Part shown: piece after piece, positions 54,455 to 62,932 of the stretch
Numbering within the stretch: the stretch's first letter is position 1
Layout: each line of letters begins with the position of its first letter
Source: CAZICM01 sp964537685
Lineage (GTDB): Bacteria > Myxococcota_A > Polyangia > Polyangiales > Polyangiaceae
Direction of reading: 5' to 3'
DNA length: 64,000 bases
NCBI GenBank assembly: GCA_964537685.1
Contig: CAZICM010000006.1
Coordinates: 186,001-250,000 of the forward strand
Position numbers and translations under genes: made by a program
The notes under the pieces: generated by a model
Databases searched by the model: none
What the model was told of the DNA's origin: nothing
What the model saw: only the letters and a program-made list of their open reading frames with translations

Positions 54455-54970
54455 TTAGATAAACGCACTGAAGCGGAAGCGGCGCGCGACGATGGAAGCC
54501 GCGACGCAGGCCATGGCAGCGAGGACTGCGGAGGCGCTGAAAGCAAAGAACACGGTGCGCTTCAGATCGCTCAAGATGGCATCATTTTGCGGATAAGCGG
54601 CGATATGACTAGAAGATGAGCGCGCTCTGTGGCGAAGGCCGATAGTGATGAGCGCACAGAGCGCGCACCACGAAAGCAGAAGCGCGCCAAACGCAAGATG
54701 TTCCTTGCGTTCGAAGAGCCGGCCTAGTGTTTCGCTTTCAAGGAAGATGCGCTGCCTCAGGCGATATTGATAAGGGAAATGAAGTGCGAAGCCGATGGCT
54801 GCGCTGAGCGAAGTCATACAGGTTGCGGCGGCCGCTGTGACGAAGATGGATGTGGGAATGGGGGTTGGGATACGGCGGGAACGCACGCTCGACAACAGAA
54901 GCAGCGCGAGCGCGAGCCACGAGCCCAGGCCGTGGATCTGAGCAAGCGTGTGAAGTGTTTCAGAAGTCAC
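54455..54970 (-). CDS. Multi-pass membrane hypothetical protein, 171 aa
   Basis: A GTG start at 54970 overlaps the stop of the upstream membrane gene by four bases (GTGA), so the pair is translationally coupled. About four hydrophobic helices are visible: SWLALALLLLSSV, a second around SIFVTAAAATCMTSLSAAIG, a third near GALLLSWCALCALITIGL, and a fourth near FSASAVLAAMACVAASIVA. A longer frame running to 55123 is rejected because the extra residues are antisense-like. The function is unknown; the coupling and the aquaporin upstream suggest a small membrane-protein operon. Confidence 0.6.
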   Translation of the reverse strand: MTSETLHTLAQIHGLGSWLALALLLLSSVRSRRIPTPIPTSIFVTAAAATCMTSLSAAIGFALHFPYQYRLRQRIFLESETLGRLFERKEHLAFGALLLSWCALCALITIGLRHRARSSSSHIAAYPQNDAILSDLKRTVFFAFSASAVLAAMACVAASIVARRFRFSAFI

Positions 54971-55272
54971 GGCAGGATGATGCTTTGGAGAAGGGCGATA
55001 AAGAAGGCCGCGATAACGAGATTGCAGAGCAGGCGAGAGGCGCGCTTGGATGAGCGAAGCGCGAGCGCATAACTTCCGAAGAGCGCCGCGCCCGCAATGT
55101 AGAGGGCAATCGCGATTCGCCAAATAAAACCGCTTCGCTCAGTCCAGATGATGACGGCGGGATTCTCTCGCGGATAAAAAAAATGTTCGGTGCAGCGCAG
55201 GGCTGCGTAGGCAATAAGCGCGGACGCACATGCCGTCGAGAGCGCCAAAAAGAAAGATTCAGTGCGCGACAC
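54967..55272 (-). CDS. Small membrane hypothetical protein, 101 aa
   Basis: GTG 55272 lies four bases after the aquaporin stop. Three hydrophobic helices are seen: LALSTACASALIAYAALRC, IWRIAIALYIAGAALFGSYA and LCNLVIAAFFIALLQSIIL. The loops are short. The gene is sandwiched between aquaporin and a four-helix protein with overlapping coding, so all three are likely one transcript. No family is recognised. Confidence 0.6.
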   Translation of the reverse strand: MSRTESFFLALSTACASALIAYAALRCTEHFFYPRENPAVIIWTERSGFIWRIAIALYIAGAALFGSYALALRSSKRASRLLCNLVIAAFFIALLQSIILP

Positions 55273-55276
55273 GGGA

Positions 55277-56059
55277 TTAGATGGCAGCGCTTTCTGCGGC
55301 GGCGCTTTTAGGATTCTTCGCGGCGGGTTCGCCTGTTCCAAACAGCCCCCGGTGCGCAAGTCCAGCCAGAAGCGCTCCCAGCATCGGCGCCGCCAAAAAG
55401 AGCCACGCCTGCTCCAAGGCCATGCCGCCCGAAAGTAGCGCAGACCCTAGTGAACGCGCGGGATTCGCTCCCATTTTGGTCACAGAATATCCGACCAAAT
55501 GAATCAGCGCATAAGCTCCGCCCAGCGCCAGGGCCGAAATACCTCCAGTGATGCTTTTAGGAACAATCACTCGGCCTTCTCTCTGCGTCTGAGCGCCTTC
55601 CAATTCTCTGGCCCGCGTCGCTCCTAAAAACACAAAGACCAAGATGGCCGTCAGCATCATTTCCGTTAAAAAAGCCGCTCCAATCCCATAATATCCAGGA
55701 GATAGGCGATCATATCCATTGGCGAGAATCATCGCCGCTTGAGGTGTGCCTCCCGGACGATTGCCAGCGATGTACAAAGACAGCGCCGCCCCCAACGCTC
55801 CTCCTCCCAATTGCGCGGCTGTGTAGGGCAGCACATCCCGTCCAGAGAGCCGTCCCGCTGTCCACGCGGAGAACGAAAGGGCAGGATTGCAATGCCCTCC
55901 CGACAGAGGCGCAAGGGCCAAATGCATCACAGCCAGCGAAAGCCCAAACGATAAAGCAATGCCCAGCAACCCGAGCTTTTCACCGCTCAGCAGGGTGGCT
56001 CCGCATCCCACAAACACAACGGTAAAGGTTCCTATCCCTTCGGCGATATAGCGGCGCAT
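55277..56059 (-). CDS. aqpZ: Aquaporin/glycerol facilitator (MIP family), 260 aa
   Basis: Both NPA boxes are present (HCNPALSFSAW and MGANPARSLGSALL), with an MIP N-terminus (YIAEGIGTFTVVFVGCGATL) and six predicted helices. Channel selectivity for water versus glycerol is set by the ar/R filter; the Arg after the second NPA box is present, and I judge AqpZ-like water transport more likely, but this is not certain. ATG 56059 has GGAGGAG just upstream; a longer frame to 56296 is rejected. It heads a minus-strand operon with two small membrane proteins. Confidence 0.9.
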   Translation of the reverse strand: MRRYIAEGIGTFTVVFVGCGATLLSGEKLGLLGIALSFGLSLAVMHLALAPLSGGHCNPALSFSAWTAGRLSGRDVLPYTAAQLGGGALGAALSLYIAGNRPGGTPQAAMILANGYDRLSPGYYGIGAAFLTEMMLTAILVFVFLGATRARELEGAQTQREGRVIVPKSITGGISALALGGAYALIHLVGYSVTKMGANPARSLGSALLSGGMALEQAWLFLAAPMLGALLAGLAHRGLFGTGEPAAKNPKSAAAESAAI

Positions 56060-56277
56060 GGGGGCTCCTCCAAAGGCAGTATTTCTTGCCGGGAACGGCC
56101 CGGCCACAACCATTTGGCCTGCGACATCGTTTTTCCGGCGGAGTTCCTTCCTTCTGGGTTTCCGTATTCCAGCGGAATACAAAACCAATGTACAACGCCG
56201 AGTATTGAAGCTTTGGCGATGTGGGCTTCGCCCTATTCTGACCCCCGAAAGCTTAAGCCTTTCATTGCGAGGTGTGT

Positions 56278-59200
56278 ATGCAGAACAAGCATGCAAAATG
56301 GCCGTTTTCGGCTCTCTGGATGCGCTTTATCAGCGTGCTGTGCCTTGCGGCGGGTCTCGCCGTATCAGCCGCTTGCTCGTATTCCGTGGAAAGCCCCGAG
56401 CTGCGGGCCAGTACCGATAAAGGTGCTGTAGCCCCAGACTTGGTGTGCACCGATCAGCTCACCACCAATGTCGTGCTGGTGGGTTCGGGCTTCGCTCCCA
56501 TTCCCACCAAGACCTTGGAAGGGCCGAAGACAGAATTGCTTCTGCCCAAAATTGAGCTGAAGCCCGCCGCGGGGCTGGATGGGATGGCGCCCGCGGGAGC
56601 GCCCATTCAAATCCCCGACGATCCTAAAAATCCCGGCGCAAGCAAGGTGCATTACCTGAGCGATACGCAGATGTCGTTTGACATCACGCCGGAGCAAAAA
56701 ATCCCGGGCGGTGTGTACGACATCGTCGTCACGAATCCCGATGGAACGCATTCGGCCACATGGCCCGCGGCTATCGCGCTGATTCCGCCTCCCGAAATAA
56801 ACGAGCTCTTGCCAAATACGATCTGCGACGATCAAAGCGATCAGAATGTGGTCATCAATGGCCGCTATTTCCTGCGTGTGGATGGCGTCGTTCCCACCGT
56901 AACCGTGGGCGGCAAAGAGTTTTCGATTACCGATATTCAGGGCTGCACCGAGCTTGCCGGCAATTTCGTCGAGAAGATCGAACTCTGTTCGTCGGCGACG
57001 ATCAACATCCCGCTGGGAAGCCTCGGACCCGGTGAATACGACGTGGTCATCAAGAATCCGGGTACGGCCGCGTGCTCGAGCACGTCGGTGATCAAGCTCG
57101 TTGTGCATCCGCCGCCCCGCGTCGATTCGGTGGTGCCTCAAAAGGTGTGCACCGGCGGCTCGCTGCTCACCATTTCCGGTGCGAATTTCTTCAGCGGCCC
57201 GATGGGCGAGATGCCTCGCGTCGAGCTGCGCAATATGGGCATGGTGGTCTCGACGGCGAGCGTCGTGGAGATGAGCCAGCCCGAGACAGAACTCAAGGCG
57301 ACTTTCGGGCCGGGCGTGATTCCAGGCACCGTCTATGAAGTCGTCGTCATCAATCCCGATGGCTGTGAAGACCGGCCTCTGCCTCACAAAGAAGTCACGG
57401 GAACCGAAGGTCCGATTCTGTTCTTTGTCGATCCGCCCGTGGTCGCGGACACGATCAATACGCGCGTGACTTTGTTTGCAACGGCGATCAACAAGCCGCT
57501 CGCGGCCGATGCCGTTTCGATTGCGCCCGCCGGCCAGGCGATGCCGATCACGGTGCTCTCGCACAACGAAGTCATCGGTTATCCCAAGCGGCTGCAGGCT
57601 GTGGTTCCCGCCGGACTGCCCGCGGGGCTGTACGATGTGTATTTGAAAGATGGTTCGGATTGCGCGGCGACCATGTTGCCGGGCGGCCTGACGATCGCCG
57701 CGGATAAGAACATCACCATGCTGCGCGTGGAACCGCCCTTTGGCGATACGGCGGCCAGTGTTCCCATCACGATTTTCCGCGATACAACGGCGCCCGCGCC
57801 CAACGACGCGCCCTTCCTTTCAACGCCCAGCGTGCTGTTAAATCCGGCGGCCTCAACCAATCCGGATCCAATGGCCGTTGGCATTGAAGTGAACTTTGTA
57901 ACGGTGGTCGACGGCGACACGATGACCGCTGTGGTGCCAGCCAATACGCCCGCCGGTCTCTACGATCTCGTGGTCGTCAATCCCGATGGCAAAGTTGGCA
58001 TCTTGGCCGATGCGTATCGTTCCTTGGCTAGCCCGCCTCCCGTCATCGATACCGTAACGCCTCCCTCGGTCGCCGCTTCATCCGGCCAAAATGTCGTCGT
58101 TGAAGGCGACGATTTTAGAATGGGCGCGCTGGTCTCGCTTTCTTGCGTCGACGCGGCTGGAAATCCCATCGCCTCGCCGCCCGTCACCAATGCCGAACCG
58201 GTCTGCGACATGAACGGCAAGAACTGTTCGATCGCGGCCGTCATCGATGCATCGGTGCTTCAATCCGGCGCCGTCTGCATTCTGCGCGTCACCAATTCCG
58301 ATGGAAGCTTTGGCGATTTCTCCGCCATCGGCGTGACAACGCCCTCGCTCAATCTCGAAACGCCAAAGCCCGGTACGCAGATGAATATCGGCAGGCGCGG
58401 TCTGGTCTCGTCGGCCGCCAAGGCCAACAATGCCTCGCGCTTTGTGTTTGCCATCGGCGGCGATGATGGAGCGGCAATGAACGCAACCGTCTTCGATTCC
58501 GTCGAGGCGGCTCCCGTCGATCTCTATGGAAAAATGGGCGCCTGGTCGGTGCAGCGCTATGCGATGACGTCTCCCAGGGTCTTCGCCGCTTCTGCGACAT
58601 CCGGCCGCTACATTTATGTGGGCGGCGGCCATGACGGCACGGGCGATCTGGCCACCGTCGAACGCGCCATGGTGCTCAGCCCGGCGGAAGCGCCCGAAAT
58701 TGTCGATGTGGACCTCACGCTCACCGATGCGGGACTCGATCCTGGGCAGTGGTTCTACAGGGTCGCAGCCGTATTTGATGCGGCCGATCTCGACAATCCA
58801 GGCGGCGAATCGCTGGCCTCGGATGAGTTCGCCCTCAAGCTGCCCAGCATCGCCAACAAGAAGATCACGGTCACGCTCACCTGGGCGGCGCCCAAAGATT
58901 CACTGGGCAACCTGCTGCCGAACGTTGTGGGCTACCGCATCTACCGCACAGCCATGGCCGATGGAGCCTCCTTCAGCGAAGTGCTCTTGGCCGAGACCAA
59001 CGATCCGATGAACCTTCAGTTTATCGACGATGGAAGCGCCATGCCTGGAACCGATGTGCCTTTGGCGCTCGGCTCGACAGGCAGATGGGCAAAACTCGCG
59101 GATTTGTCCGTGCCCCGCAATGGCACGGCATTCGCCATCGGCCCCGATCCCGATGCGCCCGACACCAAGCTGTACCTGTATGCGCTGCTCGGCAAAAACG

Positions 59201-59781
59201 GCAACGCCGTGCTCAACAGCTACGAGTATTTGTCCATCGACGTGGCCGCCAACGGCCATCAAACGGCGGGCAATGCCTGGACAGTCGGCATGGCGACGGC
59301 GACGGCCCGCTGGCATCATGGCGTTTGGGTTGCCGATCGCACCATCCGCGCCGACATCGGCCAGATGCCCAACGATCCAGACACCACCTACATCTATGTG
59401 GGCGGTGGCCAGAACGCCGTGGGCAATGCCGTGAACACCGTCAACCGGGCTCGCATTCAAACGGGCGGCGCCCTGGATAACCTAACCGACACCGGCCAAT
59501 CCTTCGGCGGCGCGGGCAGCGCAGGTTATGGCGTCCTCGCGGCGGCGCAGCAGTTGTTTGTATTCGGTGGTGATCAAGGCTTGCCCTCCACCAAGGGCGT
59601 TTCCGCTTCGATCATCAGCGGCGCCGGCGCCCTGGCCAACAACTCTTGGAACGCCGGCCTCAGCCTCGGCACGGCCCGCGTCTTCATGGGCAGCAGCGTA
59701 CAGAGCGCGTTTGCGTTCTTTATCGGCGGCCGCACCAATGTCGATGCGGCGAGCAAGACCACCGAATTTGTCGTGTGGTGA
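56278..59781 (+). CDS. Large surface lipoprotein with IPT/TIG, FN3-like and Kelch-type repeats, 1167 aa
   Basis: The lipobox Cys is at about 33 (LAVSAACSYS). Repeated IPT/TIG immunoglobulin-like domains fill about residues 45-700 (for example PPRVDSVVPQKVCTGGSLLT, SPPPVIDTVTPPSVAASSGQ). A fibronectin-type region follows (QWFYRVAAVFDAADLDNPGG ... VVGYRIYRTAMADG), and Kelch-like blades appear before and after it (RYIYVGGGHDGTGDLATVER, TYIYVGGGQNAVGNAVNTVN, LFVFGGDQGLPSTKG). ATG 56278 has GAGG five bases upstream. These domains bind protein or carbohydrate. The next gene, 16 bases on, is an outer-membrane protein, so the two likely work together at the surface. Confidence 0.88.
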   Translation: MQNKHAKWPFSALWMRFISVLCLAAGLAVSAACSYSVESPELRASTDKGAVAPDLVCTDQLTTNVVLVGSGFAPIPTKTLEGPKTELLLPKIELKPAAGLDGMAPAGAPIQIPDDPKNPGASKVHYLSDTQMSFDITPEQKIPGGVYDIVVTNPDGTHSATWPAAIALIPPPEINELLPNTICDDQSDQNVVINGRYFLRVDGVVPTVTVGGKEFSITDIQGCTELAGNFVEKIELCSSATINIPLGSLGPGEYDVVIKNPGTAACSSTSVIKLVVHPPPRVDSVVPQKVCTGGSLLTISGANFFSGPMGEMPRVELRNMGMVVSTASVVEMSQPETELKATFGPGVIPGTVYEVVVINPDGCEDRPLPHKEVTGTEGPILFFVDPPVVADTINTRVTLFATAINKPLAADAVSIAPAGQAMPITVLSHNEVIGYPKRLQAVVPAGLPAGLYDVYLKDGSDCAATMLPGGLTIAADKNITMLRVEPPFGDTAASVPITIFRDTTAPAPNDAPFLSTPSVLLNPAASTNPDPMAVGIEVNFVTVVDGDTMTAVVPANTPAGLYDLVVVNPDGKVGILADAYRSLASPPPVIDTVTPPSVAASSGQNVVVEGDDFRMGALVSLSCVDAAGNPIASPPVTNAEPVCDMNGKNCSIAAVIDASVLQSGAVCILRVTNSDGSFGDFSAIGVTTPSLNLETPKPGTQMNIGRRGLVSSAAKANNASRFVFAIGGDDGAAMNATVFDSVEAAPVDLYGKMGAWSVQRYAMTSPRVFAASATSGRYIYVGGGHDGTGDLATVERAMVLSPAEAPEIVDVDLTLTDAGLDPGQWFYRVAAVFDAADLDNPGGESLASDEFALKLPSIANKKITVTLTWAAPKDSLGNLLPNVVGYRIYRTAMADGASFSEVLLAETNDPMNLQFIDDGSAMPGTDVPLALGSTGRWAKLADLSVPRNGTAFAIGPDPDAPDTKLYLYALLGKNGNAVLNSYEYLSIDVAANGHQTAGNAWTVGMATATARWHHGVWVADRTIRADIGQMPNDPDTTYIYVGGGQNAVGNAVNTVNRARIQTGGALDNLTDTGQSFGGAGSAGYGVLAAAQQLFVFGGDQGLPSTKGVSASIISGAGALANNSWNAGLSLGTARVFMGSSVQSAFAFFIGGRTNVDAASKTTEFVVW

Positions 59782-59797
59782 GCGAAAGGAGATGAAG

Positions 59798-60730
59798 ATG
59801 AACAGCAAACAATCGATCGCAAATCTCCTTGCGCTTGGTGTCGCCCCGGCGCTGCTTTTGGCATCGGCGGCGGCGAGCGCTCAAGGCAAGACGCCGGCTC
59901 CAGCAGCGTCGGCTCCAGCAGCGTCGGCTCCAGCAGCGTCGGCTCCAGCAGCTGCGGCGAGTTCGTCGGCCCCTGTGCCCACCACAGCGGCCCCCGCGCC
60001 CACCGATCCAGCCGCAACACCCGCGCCCACCGATCCAGCGGCGGCGCCCCCTCCGAGCCCGGAGCCCGCGGCGCCTCCGCCTCCTCCAACCCCGGACCCC
60101 GCCGCCACAAGCTCGAGCGTCGGCCTATCCACGGGCGATGCGGCTGCGGGAGCCGATACCCCCAGCGAACCCGAACCTTCCGGCAAAGACCGGGGAGCCT
60201 TTGTCGCCGGCGGAAAGTTCGGCGGCTTGGTCCAGCTCTCGGGCTTCGGTCCAAACGTCACGGGAGCCCTCGAGATCGGCTATATCCTGCCTTTCCTAAA
60301 GCGGGGTTTAGGCGTCATGATCGACGCAAGCTACGCGGCGCCCGTGGTTTCAGGAACCGAACAAGACCCCCGGGTTCAAGGTGGAAGCTATGAATGGAAC
60401 TTGGTGCAGAAACAACTCACCATCTTTCCCTTTGTCACTTACCGCTACACGGGCCTGGGGAAGATTGTTCCTTACGCTGGCGTAGGACCGCGCATTGTCA
60501 TGCTGGAAGGCGTCACCTATGGCACCGTCGCAGGCAAACCGCTTCTAGAAACAAGAGAACGCTCCACCAAGGTAGGCGTGGGCGTACCCTTGGGCGCTGA
60601 ATATCTGATTGGCCCGGGCGCGGCGCTGGCGGAATTCTTATTTGCCTATAACTCGATCGATCATAAATCGACGGGCAATGCGAGCCTGACCGGCTTTACG
60701 CTGTGGCTCGGATATCGCTTCCTCCTCTAA
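59798..60730 (+). CDS. Outer-membrane beta-barrel-like protein with Ala/Pro-rich linker, 310 aa
   Basis: ATG 59798 (MNSKQS) is used because AAAGGAG lies at good distance; ATG 59792 is too close to it. The signal peptide LALGVAPALLLASAAASAQG is followed by a long Ala/Pro/Ser-rich linker (about 30-115) and then a beta-barrel-like domain of about 190 residues (GGLVQLSGFGPNVTGALEIG, KIVPYAGVGPRIVMLEGV), ending in a Phe-containing strand (TGFTLWLGYRFLL), the normal C-terminal signature for barrel assembly. The linker could reach the peptidoglycan. It is co-transcribed with the lipoprotein upstream. Confidence 0.85.
   Translation: MNSKQSIANLLALGVAPALLLASAAASAQGKTPAPAASAPAASAPAASAPAAAASSSAPVPTTAAPAPTDPAATPAPTDPAAAPPPSPEPAAPPPPPTPDPAATSSSVGLSTGDAAAGADTPSEPEPSGKDRGAFVAGGKFGGLVQLSGFGPNVTGALEIGYILPFLKRGLGVMIDASYAAPVVSGTEQDPRVQGGSYEWNLVQKQLTIFPFVTYRYTGLGKIVPYAGVGPRIVMLEGVTYGTVAGKPLLETRERSTKVGVGVPLGAEYLIGPGAALAEFLFAYNSIDHKSTGNASLTGFTLWLGYRFLL
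59896..59953 (+). repeat. 15-base tandem repeat inside the linker of the outer-membrane protein
   Basis: The unit GGCTCCAGCAGCGTC is repeated nearly four times (59896-59953), encoding APAAS repeats. It is in frame, so changes in copy number would lengthen or shorten the linker without breaking the protein. A 27-base repeat (CCCGCGCCCACCGATCCAGC) follows at about 59993-60039. Confidence 0.85.
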
Positions 60731-60770
60731 GCATTGCTTTGTTTGGGCCTTCCGTGACACCATCCCCAAT

Positions 60771-61343
60771 ATGGGTGAAGCGGCAAAGCGGATAGCGACC
60801 TACGCAGACATCGAAGCTCTTCCATCGAATCTTGTCGGCGAACTCATCGGCGGCGAACTCTATACAATGTCCCGGCCATCGCCGAAGCATGCCATCGCCG
60901 GCTCAAATCTACTGACATGGTCAAATACGCGCTTTGGCTTTGGTGATGGCGGACCGGGCGGTTGGCTCATCATGATGGAGCCCGAGCTGCATCTGCGCGC
61001 GGATGTACTGGTTCCAGACATTGCCGGATGGAAACGCACCCGCATGCCAGAGCTACCCGACGAAGCCCATATCACCACCGTTCCCGATTGGGTCTGTGAA
61101 GTGCTCAGCCCTTCAACGCAGCGCCACGACCGCGCCAAGAAAATGACCCGCTATGCCATCCATGGCGTGCCCTACGCTTGGCTGATCGATCCGCTGGCCA
61201 AATTGCTTGAAGTGTTTCAGCTCAGCGGCGATGTATGGACCCGCATTGCTGTGTTTGAGGAAAACGATATGGTGAGGGCCGCCCCATTCCAAGAGGTCGA
61301 GCTCAGCCTGGGTTTGCTGTGGCCATCTGGGGCGGCGCTTTAG
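60771..61343 (+). CDS. Uma2-family (DUF820) nuclease-like protein, second copy, 190 aa
   Basis: It has the classical Uma2 layout: an N-terminal ATYADIEALPSNLVGELIGGEL element, a middle 'DVLVPDIAGWKRTRMP' supplying acidic residues of a PD-(D/E)XK-like fold, 'WVCEVLSPSTQRHDRAKKMT', and 'HGVPYAWLIDPLAKLLEVFQ'. It is closer to the family consensus than the copy at 52651. The start ATG 60771 has a weak ribosome site. It overlaps the end of a minus-strand DUF433 gene by four bases. The substrate is unknown. Confidence 0.88.
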   Translation: MGEAAKRIATYADIEALPSNLVGELIGGELYTMSRPSPKHAIAGSNLLTWSNTRFGFGDGGPGGWLIMMEPELHLRADVLVPDIAGWKRTRMPELPDEAHITTVPDWVCEVLSPSTQRHDRAKKMTRYAIHGVPYAWLIDPLAKLLEVFQLSGDVWTRIAVFEENDMVRAAPFQEVELSLGLLWPSGAAL

Positions 61344-61546
61344 ATATTCAGCGCAACGGCCGCATATTCCAATACCTGACGGATATCATCGTCCTCCAGT
61401 TCGGGATATTCGGCCCGAAGTGCTTCACGATCCGGATAGAGCGCCAGCGCTTCGAGAACACGCTTTACGGTGAGCCGCAGATTCCGCACACAAGGCTGCC
61501 CGTTCATTCGCGATGGGTTCGAAGTAATCCTATCAAAACGCGCCAT
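61340..61546 (-). CDS. DUF433 family small protein, 68 aa
   Basis: The sequence has the DUF433 pattern: FDRITSNPSRMNGQPCVRNL, then TVKRVLEALALYPDREALRA and EYPELEDDDIRQVLEYAA. DUF433 proteins are helix-turn-helix-like antitoxins, usually next to a PIN-like DUF5615 toxin; here no such toxin is adjacent. ATG 61546 has GGAGG nine bases upstream. It converges with the Uma2 gene. It could be an orphan antitoxin or a regulator, and any pairing with Uma2 is inference from position. Confidence 0.82.
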   Translation of the reverse strand: MARFDRITSNPSRMNGQPCVRNLRLTVKRVLEALALYPDREALRAEYPELEDDDIRQVLEYAAVALNI

Positions 61547-61618
61547 TCTGTCATGCCTCCCATCCGAATCTAATGCAGGCCAAGGGTGCTGTCTCTCTCG
61601 AAACAGAAGCTCCGGTGC

Positions 61619-62419
61619 TCAGCCATTGCCTGTTTGTCCCGCCTCAGGCGTTTCCGAAGGCGGCTCATTGTCTCCCGGACCGGCCAAATCCTCATCCTCC
61701 GGCAACCCCGCGCGCCTTCGCGTCGTCGGCTTCACCCGCTCGGCCAAATCGGGACGCCCTCCAATTCCACAAAAAGCCATCGTGGCATTGGCCACATCCT
61801 GATAACGGGACGACCATCCTGCGAGAGCTTGGTTTTTGGCCGAGAGTGTGATTTGAGCCTCCCGCCTTTCCCGTTCCACATCGTCCAAGGCCGTCTTCAA
61901 GGCCGCCGACGCAGCAAAGAGATCAGCCGACGCGGCCGGCGCATTCACAGCCATGCTGCTGAACTTACAAGGCTCGCTTAGAGGACGGCTCGCCAAGAGC
62001 TTGGCTGCGTTTTGAGCATAAGCCACAAGCGTCAATAAATCCTCGGGCATGGTTTCTTTCATGCCATAAGCGGAAGCGATGCCGAGACCGTAACCCGAAT
62101 GCAAATTGGCGCGCACAATCGAAGCCAATTGGCGCAGCGTGGCGGTCGCCTCATCCCTGGCTATCCGGTATTGATCATCGTCGGATAGCTCGCCGGCATG
62201 GGTGAGATCCACCTGAATGAGCGTCTGATTTTGACGCGCGAGTAAATCCCGAAAGGCAAATACAAAACCTTCGGTATTCAGCGTTGCAGGCAAACCATTG
62301 GGAAAGAGTTCTTGTTCGAGTTTAGGGATAAACTCCGGCCCATGGGTATCGATGGCGCTGATAACGGTATTGTTGATGGCCACCCGATCGGCGATTGCTT
62401 TGGAGACAGTGTTGGACAT
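61619..62419 (-). CDS. Helical conserved hypothetical protein, 266 aa
   Basis: ATG 62419 has AAAGGAG upstream; an earlier in-frame start at 62485 is rejected. The product is soluble, helical and Ala-rich (ALAGWSSRYQDVANATMAFC near the C-terminus), with a basic TRRRAG element and an acidic, Pro-rich tail. Its layout broadly resembles the protein encoded at 44030 (a helical body, then a WS/Y..V-type helix, then a tail). No signal peptide or membrane helix is seen. It is 72 bases upstream of the DUF433 gene on the same strand. Confidence 0.7.
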   Translation of the reverse strand: MSNTVSKAIADRVAINNTVISAIDTHGPEFIPKLEQELFPNGLPATLNTEGFVFAFRDLLARQNQTLIQVDLTHAGELSDDDQYRIARDEATATLRQLASIVRANLHSGYGLGIASAYGMKETMPEDLLTLVAYAQNAAKLLASRPLSEPCKFSSMAVNAPAASADLFAASAALKTALDDVERERREAQITLSAKNQALAGWSSRYQDVANATMAFCGIGGRPDLAERVKPTTRRRAGLPEDEDLAGPGDNEPPSETPEAGQTGNG

Positions 62420-62932
62420 GATAAACAGACTCCTTTCAACAGGACGGGTGGATGCCATGAAAAGGCATACGGCGCTCAAATGCAAGAGGGTCTTACATGG
62501 GTCCCGAGGTGTGTATTTTAAAATGCGGGATAGGGTTTCGGGGACGGGGAACGGGCATATGGGAATCCCGACAAGGCGTTTGGAGGACGGGGAACGGGAT
62601 AGGGGAAAATGAAAGAGGCGTTTCAGGAAGGAAAGTTTGGAAGGAGTGCACGACTATGGATGAGGTTATAGAATCGATAAAGTTGTATGTGAATCATCAA
62701 AGGGGAATTTAGAGGGAAGAAAAGGACCTTTTAAATGGCCAGAAGGCGTTGGGAGGAAGAAGGGAAGGGAGGCTGTAGCGCGCAGAGGCGAGGGGACAAC
62801 GGGGAAAGGGGTGTTGGATATTGAAGGAAGGCGATTGGAGGGCTGGGGACGGGGTTAAAATCGGGAAGGAGAGTCGGCGGCTTGCTGAATTGAGCGCTGG
62901 TATAGAGGCGGCTCACCTGTTAGTATCCGGGC
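62420..62932 (+). other. Purine-rich intergenic region with degenerate repeats, about 510 bases
   Basis: The plus strand is strongly purine-rich from about 62520 to 62890. The motif AAGGCGTTTGGAGG (62573-62586) recurs as AAGGCGTTGGGAGG (62743-62756) and AAGGCGATTGGAGG (62828-62841), plus a worn copy near 62614-62631. GGACGGGGAACGGG occurs at 62542-62555 and 62585-62598. No gene with a ribosome site is seen; short frames here read as low-complexity sequence. The promoters for the genes on either side must also lie here. Confidence 0.7.

Noticed and set aside
62731..62916. Short minus-strand frame in the purine-rich spacer
   Set aside because: It is a Ser/Pro/Leu-rich antisense of purine-biased DNA without a ribosome site.
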